A stretch of 52,855 nucleotides of DNA from Rickettsiales bacterium (GTDB taxonomy: Bacteria > Pseudomonadota > Alphaproteobacteria > Rickettsiales > UBA1997), in NCBI GenBank assembly GCA_020054685.1, contig JAHXBS010000028.1, positions 1 to 52,855 on the forward strand, given 5' to 3'. Under the pieces are notes generated by a model. It searched no databases. It was not told the origin of the DNA and worked only from the letters and a program-made list of their open reading frames with translations. This document shows positions 47,346-52,855 of this stretch, piece by piece; the stretch's first letter is position 1, and the number at the start of each line of letters is the position of its first letter. Position numbers and translations under genes: made by a program.

Positions 47346-48884
47346 ATGCCTGTTGCTAGTATATCAAAAAAAAATAGCCCCCCTATTACCAATGATGAAG
47401 ATGAAATAACAGAAGAGGAGCAGCCTTTTAATTCATCGCATATCATTGATGAAGATATCATTGATGAAGATATTATTGATGAAGATATCATTGATAAAGG
47501 TAAATCTTCTCATTTGCATAATTCTAATATGTCAGAACCTGAAAATCCTCCTATGCAATATTTGGGAGAAGTGTCTAAAGAATATTGCGCACCAATTATA
47601 ATAGTATCTATTTTCTGGATTTTAATTTCTAAAGAAATCGAAGATAAAAATTTAGAAGAAGGTGATGCAATTTATTTTGATATATTAAATGCATATTCTT
47701 TAAGGCTGTTTTTTACGCTTGTACATATGCCATCTATTATAAAATTTACAACAGATATAGTTAGCAAAATTGTTAATAAATTAGATTTCGTAGCTACTGT
47801 TACGTTTTTTAAGACAATAGGATTAGCGCTTAGCTCTACTTATACGGAATTAAAAAAGATAGAATGTTTAAATAATGAGTTAGATGATAAGGGTAAGGAA
47901 ATATTACGTTTATTGACATATTACCCAATTATTAATAATTCTCTTCTAATAATACTCCTGATGGATTTTGCTACAAATATTGGTAAAGACAATAGAAATA
48001 TACATTTGGGTGAAAAAAAAGATGAATTAAGAATGGAAAAGTATGTATTTCCAGTATTCTCATCAATGTTGTCTACGACTTTTAGTGTTTTTGCTTTAGC
48101 GTCTAATCCTCTACAATTGATGTCTTTAATTCGAAGGGAGAAAGTTGATGCATGTCCTAATAGCTTAAGCGATTCAAGAGATGAAATTTTATTATCAATG
48201 GCAACATTAGCCGCAACTTTTGGAGCGGTTATTTTCAATGGAATTCCCGGGAGATTAGCTCAAAATGCTGTAGAAGATGCAAGATCTAATAAACAGAGTA
48301 ATACTTTGGAGAAATTTCTTTGTATATCAACTGCTATTGCTCTTTCTGTATTGAGTATAAAATTTATTGCATTTGATGAAAAAGATACAAGATATACCCC
48401 AGCGCTTCCTCTAGCATTTGCTGTTATTCATGCTTTATTAACAACTGCAACAATTTCTGCTTGTAAAAGATTAGGTATTAGCTCAAGGCAAGAGGTTTCT
48501 ACTGTTTTATCATCAAGGGCTGAAAAAAAAGATGACAAAAAAATAGATGAGGTAGAAAAAAAAGAGGTGAAAGAAGTAGAGGTTAAAAAAGTAGAGGTGA
48601 AAGAAGAAGGGGTGATAGGGAGTCGGTCTGATGATAATATCGGTAATGATCGTGGCAATGAGCCTTCAAATAATCTTGAAGTAGAGTTTAAAAATGATGA
48701 TAGTTATCAAGGTAATGATTTGGATGATAGAGATCCAGATAGTTCTCCAATAATAAGTGAGGTTGAAGCTTTGGGAGGGGGAAAAGAGTTAAAAGAAGAT
48801 TCTAAAAAGGCGAGTGTTACAGGGGGGGTATTTAGAAAAGCAAAAAAGATATTTGAAGAAGGAGGTGATTCTATATCTAGGTGA
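47346..48884 (+). CDS. Hypothetical multi-pass membrane protein with acidic repeats and charged tail
   Basis: I do not recognise this 512-residue protein. Residues 1-75 are acidic and disordered, with three exact IIDED repeats plus IIDKG (33-52). Between about 80 and 375 there are six or seven hydrophobic segments: CAPIIIVSIFWILI at about 81-94, about 118-133, 196-213, 233-255, LLSMATLAATFGAVIF at about 282-297, 324-343 and PALPLAFAVIHALL at about 352-365. Residues 390-512 are a long charged tail with repeated KEVKEVEVKKVEVKEEG and many Asp/Asn/Ser. The layout (disordered ends, membrane core) is seen in lineage-specific Rickettsiales membrane proteins and T4SS effectors, but there is no homology evidence here. 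Monocistronic with its own candidate promoter; the next genes are tRNAs on the other strand. Confidence 0.7.
   Translation: MPVASISKKNSPPITNDEDEITEEEQPFNSSHIIDEDIIDEDIIDEDIIDKGKSSHLHNSNMSEPENPPMQYLGEVSKEYCAPIIIVSIFWILISKEIEDKNLEEGDAIYFDILNAYSLRLFFTLVHMPSIIKFTTDIVSKIVNKLDFVATVTFFKTIGLALSSTYTELKKIECLNNELDDKGKEILRLLTYYPIINNSLLIILLMDFATNIGKDNRNIHLGEKKDELRMEKYVFPVFSSMLSTTFSVFALASNPLQLMSLIRREKVDACPNSLSDSRDEILLSMATLAATFGAVIFNGIPGRLAQNAVEDARSNKQSNTLEKFLCISTAIALSVLSIKFIAFDEKDTRYTPALPLAFAVIHALLTTATISACKRLGISSRQEVSTVLSSRAEKKDDKKIDEVEKKEVKEVEVKKVEVKEEGVIGSRSDDNIGNDRGNEPSNNLEVEFKNDDSYQGNDLDDRDPDSSPIISEVEALGGGKELKEDSKKASVTGGVFRKAKKIFEEGGDSISR
47442..47501 (+). repeat. In-frame 15-base tandem repeat (4 units) encoding IIDED
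   Basis: Units of ATCATTGATGAAGAT are repeated twice exactly, then with one change (ATTATTGATGAAGAT), then a partly divergent fourth (ATCATTGATAAAGGT). The period of 15 keeps the frame, so copy number could vary by slippage without breaking the protein. Confidence 0.9.
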
Positions 48885-48931
48885 TAAGGGTTTTAAATGT
48901 TTGTGTTATATAATAATTTTTTTAATATTAG

Positions 48932-49008
48932 TGGCGGGAGTGACGGGACTCGAACCCGCGGCCTCCTGCGTGACAGGCAGGCGCTCTAACCAGCTGAGCT
49001 ACACCCCC
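48932..49008 (-). tRNA. tRNA-Asp (anticodon GTC)
   Basis: On the minus strand the sequence folds as a cloverleaf: acceptor GGGGGTG pairing with CACTCCC, D arm GCTC-AGCTGGTTA-GAGC, anticodon loop CTGTCAC with GTC, T arm with GGTTCGAGTC, discriminator G and encoded CCA. It is 77 bases including CCA. It lies 28 bases after tRNA-Val, and the two are probably cut from one transcript behind hupB. Confidence 0.96.
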
Positions 49009-49036
49009 AATATTTTGATATTAATTAATTAAATTA

Positions 49037-49112
49037 TGGTGGGCGATGACAGATTCGAACTGCCGACCACCTCCTTGTAAGGGAGATGCTCTACCAGCTG
49101 AGCTAATCGCCC
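49037..49112 (-). tRNA. tRNA-Val (anticodon TAC)
   Basis: Minus-strand cloverleaf: acceptor GGGCGAT pairing with ATCGCCC, D arm GCTC-AGCTGGTA-GAGC, anticodon stem CTCCC/GGGAG-type with loop holding TAC, T arm with GTTCGAATC, discriminator A and encoded CCA (76 bases). The order hupB, tRNA-Val, tRNA-Asp is a conserved neighbourhood in many alphaproteobacteria. Confidence 0.96.
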
Positions 49113-49238
49113 AAAAAATTAAACTAATTAAATATTCAAGATTAAAATATATTAAAAAACATATTAATAAAATCAATATAATATTATTTATAATATAAGT
49201 AATGTAATGTTTTTTTATATATTTTAATAGATAGGAAT

Positions 49239-49265
49239 AAAAACCCCTAATTAATAGGGGTTTTT
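49239..49265 (-). terminator. Rho-independent terminator between hupB and the tRNA pair
   Basis: AAAAACCCCTA and TAGGGGTTTTT form an 11-base-pair stem with a 5-base loop, followed by U residues in either direction. It begins 11 bases after the hupB stop. If efficient, it separates hupB from the tRNAs, which would then need their own promoter in 49113-49238. Confidence 0.85.
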
Positions 49266-49275
49266 ATAAAAGAAA

Positions 49276-49548
49276 TTAGTTAACTTCTTCTTTTAAGCTT
49301 TTACCAGCAGTAAATCTAACTCTTTTAGAAGCTGGGATTTGGATTTCTTTTCCAGTTTGAGGATTGCGTCCTTTTCTAGCAGCAGTTTGAGTTATTTTGA
49401 ACGTTCCAAAACCAATTAAAGTGATGGTGTCACCTTTTTTAAGTGCTTTTGTAGTTGTTGCAAGAAATGATTCTAAAGCAGCAGTAGCATCTTTTTGAGA
49501 TAAACCAGTGTCGCTAGCAATTTGTTTAACTAGATCTGTCTTGTGCAT
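49276..49548 (-). CDS. hupB: HU family DNA-binding protein
   Basis: HU bends and compacts DNA as a dimer. The 90 residues match exactly the family: MHKTDLVKQIASDTGLSQKD, the core KGDTITLIGFGTF, then the beta-arm ARKGRNPQTGKEIQIPASK with the intercalating proline in NPQTG, and FTAGKSLKEEVN. lon, usually upstream in alphaproteobacteria, is replaced by fcl and zapA. The 172 bases upstream (49549-49720) contain no gene and should hold its promoter. Confidence 0.97.
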   Translation of the reverse strand: MHKTDLVKQIASDTGLSQKDATAALESFLATTTKALKKGDTITLIGFGTFKITQTAARKGRNPQTGKEIQIPASKRVRFTAGKSLKEEVN

Positions 49549-49720
49549 AATTTATAATTTTAATTATTAATAATTTAATACAAATATATTTAAAAAATTG
49601 TAAAAATTAGCTAAAATACATGTTGTATAAGGGATCAAGGTACATATAAAAAATATTAAAGCAATCATTTTATTGAACTTTTTTTAAATATTATAGTTTT
49701 TGTGTTCAATTTATGGGTTT

Positions 49721-50311
49721 TTAGCTATATATTTTAGTTTTTGTTACAATGTAATGTAATTTTTGATCATAATTAGAAAAATTAATTGACTCTTCTGTTT
49801 TTTGCCAATCATAGGCAATGCCAATAGATGTAAAATCTTTTTTTAATTTGGTAAACATCTTATCATAATAACCTTTGCCATAGCCAATTCTATTAAGATT
49901 CTTATCAAATGCTATTAATGGCGTTATTATTATATCTGGAGTTATAATATAACCATATTCTGGTTCTAATAACTGTTTAAATTTATTATTTGCTATAAAT
50001 TTGTGATAATTAGAAGGTTTTATAAATTCTAATTCATGTTTCTTTATTCTAGGAAAGCATATGGTAAAGTTATTTTTTTGGCAATAATTATCTAAGTAAG
50101 TTAAGTCAACCTCATTGTTCATAGCTTTATATAAAGCGATATTTATAGAATTTTTTGAATTATATTTAGCAACAATTATTGGTAGTAAATTAACTATTAA
50201 ATTTTTACATATAATATTTGACTGATTTTTTACTTCATATTTTGTGATATTTTTACGTTTTTCATAGATAATTTTTCTAATTTCATCTTTGGTCATTTTA
50301 TATTTGCTCAA
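49721..50311 (-). CDS. 5-formyltetrahydrofolate cyclo-ligase
   Basis: This enzyme returns 5-formyl-THF to the active folate pool with ATP. The protein is 196 residues from ATG 50311, or 191 from ATG 50296, which starts 1 base after the zapA stop. The latter also fits the family start (MTKDEIRKIIYEKRKN). Key segments are NEVDLTYL, the cluster PEYGYIITPDIIITPLIAFD, and the signature RIGYGKGYYDKMF. The zapA-fcl pairing is widely conserved in proteobacteria; the 6S RNA gene often found between them has no room here. Confidence 0.9.
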   Translation of the reverse strand: MSKYKMTKDEIRKIIYEKRKNITKYEVKNQSNIICKNLIVNLLPIIVAKYNSKNSINIALYKAMNNEVDLTYLDNYCQKNNFTICFPRIKKHELEFIKPSNYHKFIANNKFKQLLEPEYGYIITPDIIITPLIAFDKNLNRIGYGKGYYDKMFTKLKKDFTSIGIAYDWQKTEESINFSNYDQKLHYIVTKTKIYS

Positions 50312-50597
50312 TAATTTTATCAGTGATTAGATTTATTTGTTGAGTTAGGTTGTTAATATTGTTATTTATTTGATCTATATCTTTTTGCGATATGTTATTA
50401 TTATTGTGATTAATTTTATTATATAATTCAATGCAGTAAAGCAATAATAGCGTCTTTTCGTCACTTATATTGGTATTTTTTGATAATTTAGTAATATCTT
50501 TATTTATTTTTTTAGATATTATTTCAATATTTTGAGCCTCTTCTTTTTTGCAATTAATTTCATAAAATGATTTAAATATTGGGATAGTTATTTTCAT
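50298..50597 (-). CDS. zapA: Cell division protein ZapA
   Basis: ZapA cross-links FtsZ filaments. The 99 residues have a short beta start (KITIPIFKSFYEINC), a helix (EEAQNIEIISKKINKDI), TLLLLYCIELYNKI and a C-terminal coiled coil (about 65-99, ISQKDIDQINNNINNLTQ). Size and layout match ZapA; sequence similarity is modest because of the A/T bias (10 Asn in the last 40 residues). Its position upstream of fcl supports the call. Confidence 0.82.
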   Translation of the reverse strand: MKITIPIFKSFYEINCKKEEAQNIEIISKKINKDITKLSKNTNISDEKTLLLLYCIELYNKINHNNNNISQKDIDQINNNINNLTQQINLITDKIIEQI

Positions 50598-50792
50598 TTA
50601 TGTTAGAAGTTTTTCAATTTTATCAAGATCCCTTTCTATTTCTTTTAGAATATTTTGAGTTTTTTGGTTATTATCTTTTATTTCATTATATTTTATAAGA
50701 TTTTTATTTCTTCTTATTTTGGTTTCAATTGCTCTATCTAGGATATTTATCGCATGAGATAAATTGCTAATTGATTGTGAAAATTTATGCAT
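50598..50792 (-). CDS. Small coiled-coil protein upstream of zapA
   Basis: This 64-residue, strongly helical, charged protein starts MHKFSQSISNLSHAINILDRAI and ends in a heptad-like stretch (ILKEIERDLDKIEKLL). Its stop directly touches the zapA ATG. Alphaproteobacteria commonly encode a small coiled-coil protein (DUF4164 type) just before zapA. By position this is likely the counterpart, possibly a division factor, though the sequence is too short to be sure. Confidence 0.65.
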   Translation of the reverse strand: MHKFSQSISNLSHAINILDRAIETKIRRNKNLIKYNEIKDNNQKTQNILKEIERDLDKIEKLLT

Positions 50793-50794
50793 TT

Positions 50795-51979
50795 TTATGA
50801 TCTGTAATCCTTATTAATTGTAACATATTCTTCATTAAGGTCGCTACTATATATTGTGGCATTATCATTGCCAATATTTAAGGTAACATTAATAGTGACA
50901 TAATCATTTTTTAGATAATTATGAATAATAGATTCTTGATAATCATTAGATAATTCACCCTTTGAAATTATAATATGGTTACCAATATCTAGATCGATAA
51001 TATCTTGATTAATTTTATCATAAGATTTACCAATTGCTGCAATTATCCTACCCCAATTTGGATCATTGGCAGCAATTGCAGATTTTACTAGAGGTGAATT
51101 TCCTATACTAAAAGCAATTTTTTTGGCTATTTCTTTATTTGGTGCTTTATTGACATTAATTTCAATAATTTTTGTTACACCTTCGCCGTCAAGAACTATT
51201 AATTTAGCAAGATCTAAGCAAATTTTGTTAAGTTTTGACTTAAAGTCATCTAATCTTGGGTCGTCAATATCATTGATAATTTTATTATTTGCTGTTTTGG
51301 TTGAAATTAGAAATAGCGAATCATTAGTTGACTGATCAGAGTCAATTGTGATTGAGTTAAATGATATATCAGCAGCATCTTTAAGAAGTTTAGATAATAT
51401 TTTAGGTTCAATATTAGCATCACAAAAAATAAAACTTAGCAATGTTGCCATATTTGGGGCGATCATTCCACTACCTTTAGCTATTGCATGAATATTTATT
51501 ATATTATCATCAATATTTGCTCTATCAAATAAATATTTTGGAATTGTATCTGTTGTCATTATTGATTTGGCAGAGTCTGTAAATGAATTATAATTAAAAT
51601 CTTTGATATTATTAAGGTGATCTATTTTGTTAATAATTTTGTCGATTTGAAGTTTTTCGCCAATAACTCCAGTTGAGCAGATATAAATATGCTCTTTATT
51701 ACAGTTAATAATTTTTGAAATTTTATCAATTTTTTTAGATATGTCATTTTTGCCATCGCTACCAGTATAACAATTTGCGTTACCAGCATTTACTAATAGT
51801 GCTTTAATTTTTTGATGTTTTATAATATTTTGACACCATTTTACTGGAGCAGCTCTAACTGATGATTGGGTAAAAATTGCTGCAATATCAGCCTCATTGT
51901 CAAAGGATATAAAAAGTAGATCATCTCTGTCTTGATATTTAATTCCTGAGTTACAGGTGGCTATTTTAATATTTTGCAT
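50795..51979 (-). CDS. argJ: Bifunctional glutamate N-acetyltransferase / N-acetylglutamate synthase
   Basis: ArgJ recycles the acetyl group from N-acetylornithine to glutamate in arginine synthesis. The 394-residue precursor cleaves itself before the Thr of the motif GSGMIAPNMATLLSF (about residues 173-187) into two chains. Other family marks are VNAGNANCYTG, STGVIGEKL, DSDQSTNDSLFL, LDGEGVTKIIEINV, NDPNWGRIIAAIG and the final EEYVTINKDYRS. The protein is complete. It overlaps trpA by 14 bases and lies 2 bases from the coiled-coil gene, so an unusual trp-arg-division operon is formed. Confidence 0.96.
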   Translation of the reverse strand: MQNIKIATCNSGIKYQDRDDLLFISFDNEADIAAIFTQSSVRAAPVKWCQNIIKHQKIKALLVNAGNANCYTGSDGKNDISKKIDKISKIINCNKEHIYICSTGVIGEKLQIDKIINKIDHLNNIKDFNYNSFTDSAKSIMTTDTIPKYLFDRANIDDNIINIHAIAKGSGMIAPNMATLLSFIFCDANIEPKILSKLLKDAADISFNSITIDSDQSTNDSLFLISTKTANNKIINDIDDPRLDDFKSKLNKICLDLAKLIVLDGEGVTKIIEINVNKAPNKEIAKKIAFSIGNSPLVKSAIAANDPNWGRIIAAIGKSYDKINQDIIDLDIGNHIIISKGELSNDYQESIIHNYLKNDYVTINVTLNIGNDNATIYSSDLNEEYVTINKDYRS

Positions 51980-52790
51980 TTTTAATTTTTTTAATGAAAT
52001 CTTGAGCCATTTGATTTATTTCGCTAATAATTTTTTGTTTTGAGTTATTTTTATTAGATAATTGTGATATTTTGTCAACGAAGCTTGATCCAACAATGAT
52101 GTTATCTATGTCAAGATTACAAAATTGTTGAGCTATTTCTGGAGTTTTTATACCAAATCCAATTGATATTGGTAAATCTGTTATTTCTTTAAGCATTGCA
52201 ACATTTGAAATATTATCTTCATATTTGGCATTTTTTGTGCCAGTTGTACCAAGCATTGATATTAAATATAAAAAGCCACTAGCATTTTTTATAATAGTAT
52301 GTGCTCTTACTTTTGAGGTTGTAGGCGCTCTTAATCTTATAAGATCAATTTCAGATTCTTTTATGTAATTTATTATTTCATCTTCCTCTTCATGAGGAAG
52401 ATCAACAATAAGAAAAGCATCAACACCAGCCTTTTTGGCATCTATAAAAATATTTTCTATGCCATATTTTAAAATAGGATTAAAATATCCCATTAATATG
52501 ATGGGTGTATCGCTATTAGTTTGTCTAAACTCTGCAACCATTTGGATTGTTTTTTTAAGAGTCATGCCATTATTAATTGATCTTCTAGATGCTTCTTCAA
52601 TAATTGGTCCATCACCTGCAGGATCAAGAAATGGAATGCCAAGCTCAATGAAGTCAACATTTTGCATAGCAAGATTTTTTAATATTTCAAGTGATGTTAG
52701 ATAATCAGGGTCACCTGCGCAAATATAAGCGCAAAATGCTTTTTGATTATTAGCTTTTAACTGTGCAAATTTTTGTGCTATGCGATTCAT
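51966..52790 (-). CDS. trpA: Tryptophan synthase alpha chain
   Basis: TrpA splits indole-3-glycerol phosphate and channels indole to TrpB. The 274 residues include FCAYICAGDPDYLTSLEIL, the catalytic Glu in VDFIELGIPFLDPAGDGPII (two pieces around the active site), the catalytic Asp in DAFLIVDLPHEE, YLISMLGTTGTKNA, ISIGFGIKTPE and IIVGSSFVD. All are intact. Its ATG overlaps the trpB stop (ATGA), the classical trpBA coupling. Confidence 0.96.
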   Translation of the reverse strand: MNRIAQKFAQLKANNQKAFCAYICAGDPDYLTSLEILKNLAMQNVDFIELGIPFLDPAGDGPIIEEASRRSINNGMTLKKTIQMVAEFRQTNSDTPIILMGYFNPILKYGIENIFIDAKKAGVDAFLIVDLPHEEEDEIINYIKESEIDLIRLRAPTTSKVRAHTIIKNASGFLYLISMLGTTGTKNAKYEDNISNVAMLKEITDLPISIGFGIKTPEIAQQFCNLDIDNIIVGSSFVDKISQLSNKNNSKQKIISEINQMAQDFIKKIKNAKY

Positions 52791-52855
52791 TTTATTTTGA
52801 GTATTTTTGATACTGTTTCAATGTCTTTATCACCCCTTCCTGATAAATTGACAAT
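52787..52855 (-). CDS. trpB: Tryptophan synthase beta chain, C-terminal end (cut by window edge)
   Basis: The last 22 codons read IVNLSGRGDKDIETVSKILK followed by IK and TGA. The motif NLSGRGDKDI is the phosphate/PLP-anchoring C-terminal signature of TrpB. The rest lies beyond the right end of the window. Confidence 0.92.
   Translation of the reverse strand: MVNLSGRGDKDIETVSKILKIK

Noticed and set aside
47442-47501. CRISPR-like array
   Set aside because: Repeat units are 15 bases, directly adjacent without spacers, and in frame within a coding region.
47921-48238. 105-codon minus-strand frame inside the membrane protein gene
   Set aside because: The plus-strand frame is longer, has a promoter candidate and coherent membrane topology; the minus frame is a shadow.
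48814-49032. 72-codon plus-strand frame running through the tRNA-Asp gene
   Set aside because: It crosses a perfect tRNA cloverleaf. The TGLEPAAS-like peptide is the well-known false translation of tRNA genes.
49660-49715. ATTGAAC...GTTCAAT inverted repeat between hupB and the cyclo-ligase gene
   Set aside because: Only a 7-base stem with a long A/T loop; not a convincing terminator or operator.
50290-50311. 6S RNA (ssrS) between zapA and the cyclo-ligase gene
   Set aside because: The two genes touch or overlap, leaving no room for an RNA of about 160 bases.

Overview
This window is 52.9 kb of very AT-rich, gene-dense bacterial chromosome. Spacers are short, translational start/stop overlaps are frequent, and genes end in A/T-loaded codons. 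The gene set points to an alphaproteobacterium close to, or deep within, Rickettsiales. The evidence is an SdhCDAB operon of mitochondrial type, hupB followed by tRNA-Val and tRNA-Asp, VirB10 and VirB11 homologues placed as separate islets among housekeeping genes, a PPDK regulatory protein, and an NtrC/NtrX-like regulator that has lost its sigma-54 contact loop. Unlike classical intracellular Rickettsiales it keeps amino-acid, purine, folate and biotin genes (hisD, leuC, trpBA, argJ, purC, purL, folK, two folC, bioA). It also has type IV pilus parts (PilT, a prepilin-like LamG protein) and the tail of an RTX-type secreted protein. That mix resembles what is described for extracellular or deep-branching Rickettsiales such as Deianiraea-like lineages. 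This placement is an inference from gene content, not a phylogeny.

Layout. 1-3.6 kb: end of an RTX protein, radA, M24B aminopeptidase. 3.6-4.0 kb: a gene-poor spacer with a GGGTC-A-GACCC palindrome. 4-7.7 kb: mnmG, a secreted TPR protein and pilT. 7.7-11.5 kb (minus): DUF192, hisD, bamD, bioA. 11.4-12.7 kb: lptA-lptB, with no rpoN after lptB. 12.7-13.6 kb: an unknown protein with a polyproline start. 13.6-19.2 kb: folC copy 1, divergent from an overlapping porin-virB11-purC-folC copy 2 run. 19.2-27.3 kb (minus): two runs, fabF-mltG-small lipoprotein and sdhCDAB-ruvB-coaBC. 27.4-31.2 kb: folK-clpB-ubiG. 31.3-32.4 kb: a broken gene with a coiled-coil end. 32.5-37.1 kb (minus): prepilin-LamG, leuC (interrupted), S49 peptidase, glyA. 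37.2-40.1 kb: yebC and a two-piece purL. 40.2-47.3 kb: an acyltransferase/hydrolase fusion, virB10, the PPDK regulator, the NtrC-like regulator and galU. 47.3-48.9 kb: an unknown multi-pass membrane protein. 48.9-52.9 kb (minus): trpB(end)-trpA-argJ-coiled coil-zapA-fcl, then hupB-tRNA-Val-tRNA-Asp.

The most notable points are: (1) a response regulator with the GAFTGA loop gone and the Walker B acids swapped, alongside the missing lptB-rpoN linkage; (2) leuC interrupted by a one-base deficit in an A-tract, with the whole downstream half intact; (3) purL divided into two complete half-genes at the inter-domain linker; (4) one polypeptide joining an acyltransferase with an unusual HX4E motif to a lipase-like hydrolase; (5) two folC paralogues 3 kb apart; (6) several uncharacterised envelope or secreted proteins that could serve the pilus and T4SS. 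I did not find a clearly new multi-gene defence or mobile system here; there is no CRISPR array, insertion sequence or prophage that I can support.
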